NCBI GenBank assembly: GCA_900554555.1
Contig: USIC01000010.1
Span: 1 to 10,356 of the forward strand
Direction of reading: 5' to 3'
DNA: 10,356 nt
From: an uncultured Solobacterium sp.
GTDB taxonomy: Bacteria > Bacillota_I > Bacilli_A > Erysipelotrichales > Erysipelotrichaceae
In this document: positions 1-7,615 of the stretch, piece by piece
Position numbering within the stretch: the stretch's first letter is position 1
Layout of the letters: each line of letters begins with the position of its first letter
Program-made: the position numbers and the translations under genes
The notes under the pieces: model-generated
Databases searched by the model: none
The model's input: only the letters and a program-made list of their open reading frames with translations
Told to the model about the DNA's origin: nothing

Positions 1-2244
1 AGGCACATTCATTTCAGCACGCATGTTACGAATACCTTTGATGGCATCCATCATAACTTCCATTTGACGTGCTGCACCTTCAAGATTATCAAACTTCAAT
101 GCTTCTGGCCATTTAGTGACAACGATGCTATCCCCTTCATGAGGCAAGTGTTGCCAAATATGTTCTGTTACGAACGGCATGAATGGATGTAATAATTCAA
201 GCATGTGACGCAAGATTGTTACAAGTAAGTATTGAACTGTACGACGATCGCGTTCATTACCATCGTTATATAAACGAGGTTTAGCTAACTCAATATACCA
301 GTCACAGTATGTATTCCAAATGAAGTCATATACGGAGCTTGCTGCTTCACCAAGTTCGAATTTATCTAGGTTAGAAGTTACACTTTGTACTGTTTCATTG
401 TACTTTTGAACAATCCATTGGTCTGCTAATGTCAAATCATCTGCTGTTGGAACAAAGCTTTCATCATAATTTGTAAGATTCATCAATACAAATTTGGATG
501 CATTCCAAATCTTATTAGCAAAGTTACGATTTGCTTCAACCCGTTCCATATAGAAGCGCATATCGTTACCAGGTGTATTGCCAGTTACGAGAGTAAAACG
601 CAATGCATCAGCACCATATTGGTCGATAACTTCAAGAGGGTTAATACCATTGCCCAAGGATTTACTCATTTTACGACCTTGGCTATCGCGCACAAGACCA
701 TGAATAAATACATGTTTAAATGGAATTTCATGTTCAAACTCAAGAGCCATGAAGATCATACGAGCAACCCAGAAGAAGATGATATCGTAACCAGTTACAA
801 GAACACTTGTTGGATACCATTGTTTAAGTTCTGGTGTTTGTTCAGGCCACCCCATAGTAGCAAATGGCCATAAACCAGAGCTAAACCATGTATCAAGAAC
901 GTCTGGATCTTGTGTAACATGACCGTGGCAATGAGGACATTCATTAATATCTTCACGGCTTACGATTGTTTCACCGCAGTCATCACAGTACCATGCAGGA
1001 ATGCGATGGCCCCACCACAACTGACGAGAGATACACCAGTCTTCAATATTCTCTAACCAACCATTGAATGTCTTTTCAAAACGTTCTGGATAGAAGTTAA
1101 TCTTTGTCTCTTCATCAGCTTGATACTTTAGTACATCTTGAGCAAGTGGCTTCATCTTAACAAACCACTGTTGTGATAGATATTGTTCAACAACGCAATG
1201 TGTACGTTCAGAGTGTGCTACGTTATGTGTTATCTCTTCAATCTTCACTAAGTTTCCTTCAGCTTCGATTTGTTTTACAAGAGCTTCGCGTGCTACGTAA
1301 CGGTCCATTCCTTCATACTGACCACAGAGTTCATTCATTGTACCATCTGGATTCATACAGATTGGCTTTTCTAAATGATGTCTTTCCGCAATCGCAAAGT
1401 CGTTAGGATCGTGTGCTGGTGTACACTTCATTGCACCAGTACCAAAACCAATCTCTACATAGTCATCACCGATGATAGGTAATTCCTGCCCATTTGCTGG
1501 GTTAGTTGTATGTTTACCAATCAAGTGATTCAACTTTTCATCGCTAGGGTTTACTACAACACAAACATCACCAAACATTGTTTCTGGACGTGTTGTGGCA
1601 ACCACAAATTCTTCACCAGTTTCCTTTACAACATATTTGAAGTGATACATCTTACCTGGATCATCTTGATAATATACTTCGATATTACTTAACGCAGTAC
1701 GTGCTTCAGGATCCCAGTTAATGATACGCCATCCACGATAGATTAAACCTTCATTGTAGAGTTTTACAAATACATGACGAACTGCATCGTTAAAACCATC
1801 GTCCATTGTAAAACGTTCACGACTATAGTCTAATGAGTTTCCAAGTTTACCCCATTGTGTACGAATTGTCTTGGCATATTCTGCCTTCCACTCCCACGCA
1901 CGTTCCAAGAACTTTTCACGTCCTAAATCATAGCGAGAAATACCTTCACTCTTTAAGCGTGCATCAACCTTTGCCTGTGTCGCAATACCCGCATGATCCA
2001 TACCTGGTAAAAACAACATGTCATAGCCCTGCATACGCTTATAACGTGCAATAATATCCTGTAATGTATTATCCCAAGCGTGACCGATATGTAAAATACC
2101 AGTAACGTTTGGTGGAGGAATCACAATTGTAAAAGGATCTTTAGACTTATCACCTGCAGTGAAATATCCTTTCTCAATCCATCGGTTGTATTTGCCTTCT
2201 TCTACAGCTTTGTGATCGTACTTTTGTGCTAGATTCTTTTCCAT
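1..2244 (-). CDS. valS: Valine--tRNA ligase (ValRS), C-terminus cut off by window edge
   Basis: Class Ia aminoacyl-tRNA synthetase that charges tRNA-Val with valine in the cytoplasm. The frame is open from ATG 2244 to base 1 (748 codons). Firmicute ValRS is about 880 residues, so roughly 130 residues, including the C-terminal tRNA-binding coiled coil, lie outside. Visible motifs: PPPNVTG then HIGH at residues 52-55; the editing-domain motif ATTRPETM near residue 216; a zinc site with C420, C423, C436 and C439; and KMSKS at 525-529. The anticodon-binding domain follows (residues around 600-748). The start is supported by AAGGAG eight bases upstream and by a T-box leader with valine specifier. 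The synthetase signature distinguishes it from IleRS and LeuRS, and the T-box agrees. Confidence 0.98.
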   Translation of the reverse strand, partial: MEKNLAQKYDHKAVEEGKYNRWIEKGYFTAGDKSKDPFTIVIPPPNVTGILHIGHAWDNTLQDIIARYKRMQGYDMLFLPGMDHAGIATQAKVDARLKSEGISRYDLGREKFLERAWEWKAEYAKTIRTQWGKLGNSLDYSRERFTMDDGFNDAVRHVFVKLYNEGLIYRGWRIINWDPEARTALSNIEVYYQDDPGKMYHFKYVVKETGEEFVVATTRPETMFGDVCVVVNPSDEKLNHLIGKHTTNPANGQELPIIGDDYVEIGFGTGAMKCTPAHDPNDFAIAERHHLEKPICMNPDGTMNELCGQYEGMDRYVAREALVKQIEAEGNLVKIEEITHNVAHSERTHCVVEQYLSQQWFVKMKPLAQDVLKYQADEETKINFYPERFEKTFNGWLENIEDWCISRQLWWGHRIPAWYCDDCGETIVSREDINECPHCHGHVTQDPDVLDTWFSSGLWPFATMGWPEQTPELKQWYPTSVLVTGYDIIFFWVARMIFMALEFEHEIPFKHVFIHGLVRDSQGRKMSKSLGNGINPLEVIDQYGADALRFTLVTGNTPGNDMRFYMERVEANRNFANKIWNASKFVLMNLTNYDESFVPTADDLTLADQWIVQKYNETVQSVTSNLDKFELGEAASSVYDFIWNTYCDWYIELAKPRLYNDGNERDRRTVQYLLVTILRHMLELLHPFMPFVTEHIWQHLPHEGDSIVVTKWPEALKFDNLEGAARQMEVMMDAIKGIRNMRAEMNVP

Positions 2245-2262
2245 ATAACCTTCTCCTTAAAC

Positions 2263-2290
2263 ATAAAAAAACGTCCTATGCATAGGACGT
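2263..2290 (-). terminator. T-box intrinsic terminator upstream of valS
   Basis: On the minus strand ACGTCCTATG is followed directly by its perfect inverse CATAGGACGT (2290-2271), then by a run of seven T (2270-2264). This is the terminator that competes with the T-box antiterminator about 10 bases upstream. It lies 20-45 bases before the valS ATG. Confidence 0.93.
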
Positions 2291-2473
2291 GTATAAACGT
2301 GGTACCACCTTTGCTTACTTCTCAAATAGCGTAACGTGCATCACTACGGTATCTTCTACTACTAGTTCAAAGACACAGCTCCAAGACTACTTCATATTTT
2401 CGTTTTATCTGTTTCCACCAATCACAGACTCTCTATCAAAACAGCCAATATTACTACTTCTCTTCTTTGCTTT
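2263..2473 (-). promoter_or_regulatory. T-box riboswitch leader of valS (tRNA-Val sensing)
   Basis: The untranslated leader between the valS promoter and start codon has T-box architecture. On the minus strand, Stem I begins near 2460 with the AGTA-type S-turn element (AGTAGTA, 2458-2452) and a distal AGAGAG/GGTGGAAAC region. The specifier loop GAAGTAGTC gives GTA at 2390-2388 as the likely specifier; the next triplet, GTC, also encodes valine. The conserved T-box AAGGTGGTACCACG lies at about 2298-2311, with TGGT fitting the A73 discriminator of tRNA-Val. It is followed by a competing terminator. By family knowledge, uncharged tRNA-Val stabilises the antiterminator and turns valS on. Confidence 0.93.
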
Positions 2474-2479
2474 GGTTAG

Positions 2480-2507
2480 ATTATACCATTGTATCCATCA
2501 TTTTCAA
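2480..2507 (-). promoter_or_regulatory. Promoter of valS
   Basis: Minus-strand -35 TTGAAA (2507-2502), a 16-base spacer, and a perfect -10 TATAAT (2485-2480) with an extended TG motif just upstream. The predicted start near 2473 is just before T-box Stem I. The -35 lies only 18 bases past the Nudix stop codon and no convincing terminator separates them, so Nudix transcripts may read into the T-box. Confidence 0.85.
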
Positions 2508-2525
2508 TAAGAAATAGCACGATGC

Positions 2526-3044
2526 TTACTTTTGATATAAACTGTTCACTTGATGTAAATGGAATAGAAATTGAATAAAACTTTTATCATACGGTATAAA
2601 CTTCTTTAAACGAATCATATCTAAGATTTCTTCAAAACTCACCCATTTTACTGCCTGTACTTCTTCATACTGAAGGATTAAATTCGAAATATCAATCTCT
2701 TTTTCTAAAATATAAATGTCATCAAAACCTTCACTAAAATACTTTGTAATAACAGGTGGTATATTTTCTAAATCAATCTTTAATCCAAGTTCTTCAGCAA
2801 CTTCTCGCGTTGCTGCCTGGCGACTATTTTCACCAATCATAGCAGAACCACCAACTGTTACATCCCACATATTAGGCCATCCTTCTTTAAAGGACTGTCT
2901 TTGTTGAATCAACATTTGGTTTTTTGCATTAAAGATACATACATGAACAACTAAATGATAGAGATTTTTCGGAATATCATCCCCACGCGTTATTACACGA
3001 TTTGTCTTTACACGATCAAGTGTATATAAATCCCACTTTTCCAT
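2526..3044 (-). CDS. Nudix hydrolase (IPP-isomerase-like subgroup)
   Basis: A 172-residue single-domain Nudix protein, which would hydrolyse a nucleoside diphosphate linked to some group X using a divalent metal. The complete Nudix box G-x5-E-x7-REVAEELGL lies at residues 66-88 (G66, E72, R80, E81, E84, E85), so the catalytic site looks intact. The N-terminal pattern (WDLYTLD..., then an L-Q-Q-R-Q strand and W-P-N-M-W-D) resembles cytosolic Nudix enzymes related to type 1 isopentenyl-diphosphate isomerase, such as the YfcD group. True isomerase activity is not implied, and the substrate cannot be read from sequence. ATG 3044 has AGGAG six bases upstream. It sits 38 bases after the small membrane protein gene and just before valS. 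Confidence 0.93.
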   Translation of the reverse strand: MEKWDLYTLDRVKTNRVITRGDDIPKNLYHLVVHVCIFNAKNQMLIQQRQSFKEGWPNMWDVTVGGSAMIGENSRQAATREVAEELGLKIDLENIPPVITKYFSEGFDDIYILEKEIDISNLILQYEEVQAVKWVSFEEILDMIRLKKFIPYDKSFIQFLFHLHQVNSLYQK

Positions 3045-3061
3045 ATGATTCTCCTATTATC

Positions 3062-3084
3062 AAAAAAATCCGTTTAAACAGATT
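3062..3084 (-). terminator. Possible weak terminator between the small membrane protein and Nudix genes
   Basis: On the minus strand AATCTGTTT/AAACGGATT (3084-3067) can fold back on itself with one G-T pair and a tight loop. The terminal AATT-side bases run into seven T (3068-3062). The stem is AT-rich and the first base overlaps the last bases of the upstream gene, so it may only partly terminate. Confidence 0.45.
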
Positions 3085-3108
3085 ATAAACGAATGATCGA
3101 TTTTACAA
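3082..3108 (-). promoter_or_regulatory. Possible promoter of the Nudix gene
   Basis: A perfect -10 TATAAT (3087-3082) overlaps the stop codon of the 80-residue gene. A TTGTAA -35 (3108-3103) precedes it with a short 15-base spacer. The predicted start near 3075 would fall inside the hairpin at 3062-3084, so this transcript would not form the full terminator. The spacing is suboptimal, hence low confidence. Confidence 0.35.
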
Positions 3109-3325
3109 TTGGTAGTCGCATTACAAATGCAGTGATTCTACGATCAGCTTCAAAGAATAGAATATAGATAATTAATTTGAAATATGGATGTAAACCCAAG
3201 AATCCATTTACGATACTAAACAAGAATACAAAAACCATATATATCGCAATATATACCGCAAATGTCATCAAGAAGTAAGCAACCTGATTCATGCGTAAAT
3301 TTCGTTGTTCATCTCTTCTACTCAT
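3083..3325 (-). CDS. Small two-helix membrane protein, function unknown
   Basis: An 80-residue protein that I do not recognise. It has a short charged N-terminus (MSRRDEQRNLR), then one long hydrophobic segment (about residues 14-44), a second shorter one (about 48-58), an EADRR charged patch at 59-63 and a basic C-terminal tail ending IIRL. This fits a small integral membrane protein. There is no recognisable ribosome binding site before ATG 3325. A promoter (TTGAAA-17-TAAAAT) instead ends six bases before the ATG, which predicts a leaderless mRNA. An alternative start is Met12, but no AGGAGG-like sequence precedes it either. It follows the terminator of the CHAP hydrolase and precedes the Nudix gene, with no clear functional link to either. 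Confidence 0.72.
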   Translation of the reverse strand: MSRRDEQRNLRMNQVAYFLMTFAVYIAIYMVFVFLFSIVNGFLGLHPYFKLIIYILFFEADRRITAFVMRLPIVKSIIRL

Positions 3326-3331
3326 ATAGGT

Positions 3332-3360
3332 ATTTTATTCAAAACAAGAAATGATTTCAA
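3332..3360 (-). promoter_or_regulatory. Promoter of the small membrane protein gene, predicted leaderless
   Basis: Minus-strand TTGAAA (3360-3355), 17-base spacer, TAAAAT (3337-3332). Counting the last -10 base as -7, +1 falls on 3325, the A of the ATG. Confidence 0.6.
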
Positions 3361-3365
3361 CCATC

Positions 3366-3394
3366 AAAAAAGGAAGATACATAACGTATCTTCC
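3366..3394 (-). terminator. Terminator of the CHAP hydrolase gene
   Basis: On the minus strand a perfect nine-base stem, GGAAGATAC (3394-3386) with GTATCTTCC (3380-3372), a five-base loop, and then TTTTTT (3371-3366). It begins seven bases after the CHAP stop codon. Confidence 0.92.
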
Positions 3395-3400
3395 AAAATC

Positions 3401-4576
3401 TTAATAGTGAATGTATTCGAATCTTGATGGATTAGAGATAACACGTGAGTATGGCTGACCATTACGGCTAGCACCACATTCAGATGTAATAACAGAACCA
3501 TCAGTTGTAATACCCTCTACAATTGCAACGTGACCATAGTAACCATCTGAACCTTCTTGTCCAGCTGCGAATACCATAACGTCACCAACCATCGGTGTAT
3601 TAGAAACAGAATATCCTAAACTACGAGCTGTATTTGCCCATTGATTACCATTACCCATCAAACTACCAGCAGTTAAGCCTAACTGATGACGACGAATATA
3701 TACCCACCATGTACATTGACTAAATGAGTAATTGTTACCAGTATCACCAGTTTCATGATCCGTAATTAATCCCGCTTTTGCATAAGCCTTCCAAGCTTCA
3801 TCGGCATCCGCAAGTAATTGTGCAGAACTGATAAATGCACTTGAACTTGAACTATTTTCAAGCGCTTGTTTCGCAGCTTGAATCTTTTCATTTTCCTTTG
3901 CTTTACGCTCTTCTTCAATCTTGTTATCAATTACTTCTTGCGGAGTCTTTACTGTAACATTCAACTGTGCAAATGACTTATTCCCAGTCGTATCAACAAC
4001 AGTATATAAAACTGTGTAGTTACCATCTGTTGACATATCTACATTACCAGTGATTGTTAATGCTGGTAAAACACCAGAATCATCATTGATATAAGAGATA
4101 TAGTTAGATGCATTCCAAGTATCCCCATTGTTAACCGTAACAGAATCAGACTTCAGTTTGATAACTGGAGCAGTACTAGTTACAACCTTAATCAATACCT
4201 TTTGAATAAAAGAATATCCTAGTGTCTTATCGTCAGTATCTTTATTAACTAAAGTTACACGTGCAGTTGCCTGTTGAATACCTGTAAGGTTACGATCAAA
4301 GCCTTCCAATATTAACTTTGTTTTGCCCATATCGATATTCTTATAATCCATATCTGTTAGAGACTGACTTCTTTCCTGTAAGATAGAATGCTTGATTGTC
4401 TCTTGTGGATTTAAATCAGCAGAACTAACTTCAATGACCGGTAAAACTTCTGTATCAATTGTTGGAGCTGTGTTATCCGCATATACATGTTGTACAGAAG
4501 CATATCCACCTAATAATACTGTGGCGATATACGCTGCTGCAACAAGACTTGTCTTCTTATTTTTCTTGTTAAACAT
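3401..4576 (-). CDS. Secreted CHAP-domain peptidoglycan hydrolase with an Ig-like domain
   Basis: A 391-residue exported protein. Basic N-terminus (NKKNKK) and hydrophobic stretch 10-24, with likely signal peptidase cleavage after VYA (33/34). Residues 34-135 are an undefined extracellular region. Residues 137-210 resemble a bacterial Ig-like domain (DUF5011/HYR type; APVIKL...GDTW...DTTGNKSFAQLNVTV). Residues 212-241 are charged and helical, probably a coiled-coil spacer, then a serine run. The C-terminus (about 280-391) is a CHAP domain with catalytic Cys288 in QCTWW, His349 in YGHVAIVE and Glu366 as the likely third residue. CHAP enzymes cut peptidoglycan as amidases or endopeptidases; which bond cannot be told here. 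The gene stands alone between its own promoter and terminator. ATG 4576 lacks a ribosome binding site and abuts the promoter. Confidence 0.93.
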   Translation of the reverse strand: MFNKKNKKTSLVAAAYIATVLLGGYASVQHVYADNTAPTIDTEVLPVIEVSSADLNPQETIKHSILQERSQSLTDMDYKNIDMGKTKLILEGFDRNLTGIQQATARVTLVNKDTDDKTLGYSFIQKVLIKVVTSTAPVIKLKSDSVTVNNGDTWNASNYISYINDDSGVLPALTITGNVDMSTDGNYTVLYTVVDTTGNKSFAQLNVTVKTPQEVIDNKIEEERKAKENEKIQAAKQALENSSSSSAFISSAQLLADADEAWKAYAKAGLITDHETGDTGNNYSFSQCTWWVYIRRHQLGLTAGSLMGNGNQWANTARSLGYSVSNTPMVGDVMVFAAGQEGSDGYYGHVAIVEGITTDGSVITSECGASRNGQPYSRVISNPSRFEYIHY

Positions 4577-4582
4577 ATCATT

Positions 4583-4612
4583 ATTTTATATGATTCTTTG
4601 CATTCTTTGCAA
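4583..4612 (-). promoter_or_regulatory. Promoter of the CHAP hydrolase gene, predicted leaderless
   Basis: Minus-strand TTGCAA (4612-4607), 18-base spacer, TAAAAT (4588-4583); an overlapping -10 TATAAA (4590-4585) with a 16-base spacer is equally possible. The predicted +1 is at 4576-4578, on or within two bases of the start codon. Confidence 0.6.
4593..4610. repeat. Tandem 9-bp direct repeat in the CHAP promoter
   Basis: ATTCTTTGC occurs twice back to back on the plus strand (4593-4601 and 4602-4610), which is GCAAAGAAT twice on the coding strand. The repeat fills the spacer and the inner part of the -35 box, where a regulator would act. Confidence 0.7.
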
Positions 4613-4664
4613 GAAAACGGATATTTTTCACACAAAATTCACGCATTTTCAAGGCTTTTTACAT

Positions 4665-4690
4665 AAAAAGCACACATTTTAACCGTGTGC
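4665..4690 (-). terminator. Terminator of the rplU-ruvB operon
   Basis: On the minus strand GCACAC (4690-4685), a nine-base loop, GTGTGC (4675-4670), then TTTTT (4669-4665). It begins 14 bases after the ruvB stop codon. The stem can be extended by AAG/CTT pairing with the surrounding bases. An overlapping inverted repeat (GCTTTTT/AAAAAGC, 4654-4671) shares its 3' arm. Confidence 0.85.
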
Positions 4691-4704
4691 GCTTAAATAT
4701 ATTC

Positions 4705-5718
4705 TTAAAATAATGTATCTGTATGTGTGATATGTAAATGCTCATAAGCCTTCTCAGTTACCACACGACCACGACTTGTACGATTCACAAATCCAATCTG
4801 TATGAGGTATGGTTCATATACATCTTCTAGTGTTGTAGTTTCTTCCGATATTGCATTTGCAAGAGATTCAAGACCAACAGGACCACCATGGAAACGTTCG
4901 ATAATACCACGTAAGTAACGAATATCGACTTCGTCTAATCCAAGGGAATCCACCTTCAAACGGTCTAGTGCTGTCTGAGCTATCTCCTTAGAGATATGAC
5001 CATCATTAAGCACCTGTGCAAAGTCACGGATACGACGTAATAGACGATTGGCAATACGTGGAGTTCCACGAGAACGACGTGCAATCTCATCCACTGCAGC
5101 AGTATGAATTGGTGCGTTCAATACACGTGCTGTACGACTCACAATCGAACATAGCTGTTCTTGGTTATAGTACTCAAGTTTCGCCACGATACCAAAGCGG
5201 TCTCTTAGTGGTGCAGATAAATCACCAGCACGAGTCGTCGCGCCAACAAGAGTAAATGGAGGTAAATCCAAGCGTACACTTCTTCCGCCTGCTCCATTTT
5301 CACCACCAACCATAATATCTAATTCAAAGTCCTCCATCGCAGGATATAAAACTTCTTCTACCTGTTTTGGTAAACGATGAATTTCATCGATAAACAATAC
5401 ATCTCCTGGCTCAAGCACAGATAATATCGCTGCTAAATCACCAGCTTTTGTAATGGATGGACCAGAAGCTACTCTAACCTTAGAGTGCATCTCATTGGCT
5501 AGAATAAACGAAAGTGTAGTCTTACCCAATCCTGGAGGCCCATACAAAAGAACATGATCCAAAGATTCATTTCTCTGCAAAGCCGCCTGAATATAGATAC
5601 GTAAGTTTTCTTTTAGCGTATCTTGGCCTATATATTCATCAAGTGTTTGTGGGCGAAGACTTTCTTCATCATCACCCATTTCTGCATTTGCAGATAACAA
5701 ACGATCACTCTCTTCCAT
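4705..5718 (-). CDS. ruvB: Holliday junction branch migration DNA helicase RuvB
   Basis: A 337-residue AAA+ motor that, as hexameric rings flanking RuvA, drives branch migration of Holliday junctions in recombinational repair. Walker A GPPGLGKT at 60-67, Walker B FIDEIH at 109-114, sensor 1 GATTRAG at 159-165, the LRDRFG segment at 171-176 that carries the arginine finger, sensor 2 [12 protein letters not shown] at 218-229, and the C-terminal winged helix (about 255-330; [22 protein letters not shown]). The length matches the family (Bacillus about 334). It starts nine bases after the ruvA stop; GGGAGG overlaps that gap but is only three bases from the ATG, so the two genes are probably translationally linked. 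It is the last gene of the operon. RuvC is absent, as is usual in Firmicutes. Confidence 0.98.
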   Translation of the reverse strand: MEESDRLLSANAEMGDDEESLRPQTLDEYIGQDTLKENLRIYIQAALQRNESLDHVLLYGPPGLGKTTLSFILANEMHSKVRVASGPSITKAGDLAAILSVLEPGDVLFIDEIHRLPKQVEEVLYPAMEDFELDIMVGGENGAGGRSVRLDLPPFTLVGATTRAGDLSAPLRDRFGIVAKLEYYNQEQLCSIVSRTARVLNAPIHTAAVDEIARRSRGTPRIANRLLRRIRDFAQVLNDGHISKEIAQTALDRLKVDSLGLDEVDIRYLRGIIERFHGGPVGLESLANAISEETTTLEDVYEPYLIQIGFVNRTSRGRVVTEKAYEHLHITHTDTLF

Positions 5719-5727
5719 ATGCCTCCC

Positions 5728-6315
5728 TTACTTTTGTTTAACTAAAAATTGTAATCCGAGCTTTAAATACTTCTCGGTTGTTAATCCAGGGTTTTCACTC
5801 ATCATATTTGCAACTGCAGATAATTCTCCCTGTTTATAGCCTAAATTCTTTAAGCCTTCTAACGCTTCACGAATTTCCGCAGGATAAGAAACTGTATCTT
5901 GTTTTGGCGATGATGTAGGTACAGCAACTAACTTGCCCTTTAAATCTAATACAATCTGACTTGCGGACTTCGCCCCAATACCAGGCATCTTCTTTAATAG
6001 AGCTACATCACCAGATTCAATCGCAGAAACGATAGACTGATAACCACATTTGCTTAGCATACTCATCGCTGTTTTAGGACCAAGTCCCTTAACTGAGATA
6101 AGCTTTAAGAATAATGCTTTTTCATCTTGGCTTTCAAAACCAAATAAACTCATATCATTTTCCGTAATATGAAGATATGTATAGATAAATACTTCATCAT
6201 TCAGATGTAAGTTTTCAGGATGTGGATATGCCATCTGATAGCCAATATCATGACAATCAACCACAACCCAATCAGCACCATATGATGCCACTTTTCCTTT
6301 TACAAACGCTATCAT
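5728..6315 (-). CDS. ruvA: Holliday junction branch migration complex subunit RuvA
   Basis: A 195-residue protein that binds four-way junctions as a tetramer and loads RuvB. N-terminal OB fold (1-62, MIAFVKGKV...), two helix-hairpin-helix motifs (VKGLGPKTA at 75-83; MPGIGAKSA at 110-118), and a C-terminal three-helix domain (about 146-193) that contacts RuvB. I chose ATG 6315 because RuvA proteins normally begin MIA/MIG and AAAGAG lies eight bases upstream. A GTG at 6324 would add three residues and overlap obgE by four bases, but has no properly spaced binding site. It directly follows obgE, five bases after its stop codon. Confidence 0.97.
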   Translation of the reverse strand: MIAFVKGKVASYGADWVVVDCHDIGYQMAYPHPENLHLNDEVFIYTYLHITENDMSLFGFESQDEKALFLKLISVKGLGPKTAMSMLSKCGYQSIVSAIESGDVALLKKMPGIGAKSASQIVLDLKGKLVAVPTSSPKQDTVSYPAEIREALEGLKNLGYKQGELSAVANMMSENPGLTTEKYLKLGLQFLVKQK

Positions 6316-6320
6316 ATCAC

Positions 6321-7595
6321 TCACTCTTTATAATCCATAATAAAGGTATTTACGATAACTTGATCACCATCACGTGCACCAGCTTCATAAAGAGCCTTAT
6401 CAACACCCATCTTCTGCAGTGTCATCGCAAACTGATATGTTTCTTCTTCCTTATCAAAGTCAACTGTATCAAATAGACGATCAATCTTTTCAGAGTCAAC
6501 CTTAAATCTACCAGGACCAAGTTTAACAATCTTAAAGTCTGGTTTCTTAGGTTCATAACGATATACAACAGTCTCTTCTGTACTTTCAGGAGCTTCCATT
6601 TCAACCTCGCGAGCTTTATCAATTTCCGCAAGTGCTGCATAGAGAACTTCATCTAAACCTTTATGTTCTAACGTACTTGTTTCATAGATTTTAACATCTG
6701 GATATTTCTTCTTAAACTCCTCCAAATACATCTGCGCATATTCATCATCCATCTTATTTGCGACTACAATCTGAGGACGCTTTTCAAGTGCTAAATCGTA
6801 GGTAGCTAACTCCTTATTAATGACTTCATAATCTTCAACAGGATTACGCTCCGCACCAGACATATCAATGACGTGAATCAATACACGACAACGTTTGATA
6901 TGACGTAAGAACTCATGTCCTAAACCCTTACCTTCACCAGCACCTTCAATTAAACCCGGCATATCCGCTAGCACAAAACTACGACCGTTTGGCATTTGTA
7001 CGACACCAATATTTGGTTCTAGTGTTGTAAAAGGATATGCAGCAATCTGAGGATTGGCTCTTGTTACGACGGATAAGAATGTTGACTTACCAACGGATGG
7101 AAAACCAATTAGCCCAGCATCCGCCAAAAGACGTAATTCTACTTGAACATCTAAGCTTTCACCAACTTCACCTGGTTGCGCATATTCAGGAGCATCATTT
7201 CTTGAAGTAGCGAAGTGCATATTACCTAAACCACCCTTACCACCACGAGCAATCAATACCTTTTGCCCTGGCTTTGTAAGGTCAGCTAAAAGATCACCAT
7301 TGGCCGCATTACGAATCATCGTTCCCAGTGGAACAGGCACAATGATGTCATCTCCTGATTTACCATGCATCTTTTTGATTAATCCTGGCATACCATTGCC
7401 AGCCTTAATCTTACGTGTAAACTTTAGCTTCATTAATGTTGTTTCATTGGTATCAACAGCGAACCAAATATCGCCACCTTTACCACCATCACCGCCAAAA
7501 GGTCCACCATTAGCGTAGAACTTCTCATGGCGCCAAGCAACACAGCCTCTGCCACCATCACCTGCTTTTACATGTAGTTTTACCAAGTCAATCAT
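6321..7595 (-). CDS. obgE: GTPase Obg/CgtA (ObgE)
   Basis: A 424-residue essential GTPase linked to 50S ribosome assembly and stress responses. Glycine-rich Obg fold at 1-157 (KAGDGGRGCVAWRHEKF, GGPFGGDGGKGG); G domain with G1 GFPSVGKS (164-171), switch I TT (190-191), G3 DMPG (211-214) and G4 NKMD (280-283); and a C-terminal OCT domain (about 343-424, EETVVYRYEPKK... ending TFIMDYKE). The length matches Bacillus Obg (428). ATG 7595 is preferred, with AAGGAG eight bases upstream. A TTG at 7598 is an alternative with five-base spacing and adds one residue. It follows rpmA across a hairpin that could lower its expression relative to the ribosomal proteins. Confidence 0.98.
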   Translation of the reverse strand: MIDLVKLHVKAGDGGRGCVAWRHEKFYANGGPFGGDGGKGGDIWFAVDTNETTLMKLKFTRKIKAGNGMPGLIKKMHGKSGDDIIVPVPLGTMIRNAANGDLLADLTKPGQKVLIARGGKGGLGNMHFATSRNDAPEYAQPGEVGESLDVQVELRLLADAGLIGFPSVGKSTFLSVVTRANPQIAAYPFTTLEPNIGVVQMPNGRSFVLADMPGLIEGAGEGKGLGHEFLRHIKRCRVLIHVIDMSGAERNPVEDYEVINKELATYDLALEKRPQIVVANKMDDEYAQMYLEEFKKKYPDVKIYETSTLEHKGLDEVLYAALAEIDKAREVEMEAPESTEETVVYRYEPKKPDFKIVKLGPGRFKVDSEKIDRLFDTVDFDKEEETYQFAMTLQKMGVDKALYEAGARDGDQVIVNTFIMDYKE

Positions 7596-7615
7596 CAAGG
7601 AATCTCCTTTCCTTT

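Noticed and set aside
619..2510. Several 60-90 codon open frames on the plus strand across valS and its leader
   Set aside because: They are antisense to valS and the T-box, have no ribosome binding sites and show no protein-like composition.
2526..3044. Calling the Nudix protein an isopentenyl-diphosphate isomerase (Idi)
   Set aside because: The similarity is to IPP-isomerase-like Nudix hydrolases; the canonical Nudix box is complete, which points to a hydrolase, and I do not see convincing isomerase active-site motifs.
4640..4671. Inverted repeat GCTTTTT/AAAAAGC as a separate regulatory element
   Set aside because: It overlaps the T-run of the operon terminator and is explained as part of it.
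6316..6324. GTG 6324 as start of ruvA (four-base overlap with obgE)
   Set aside because: The family begins MIA/MIG, matching ATG 6315, which has AAAGAG at proper spacing. The GTG would be too close to that site.
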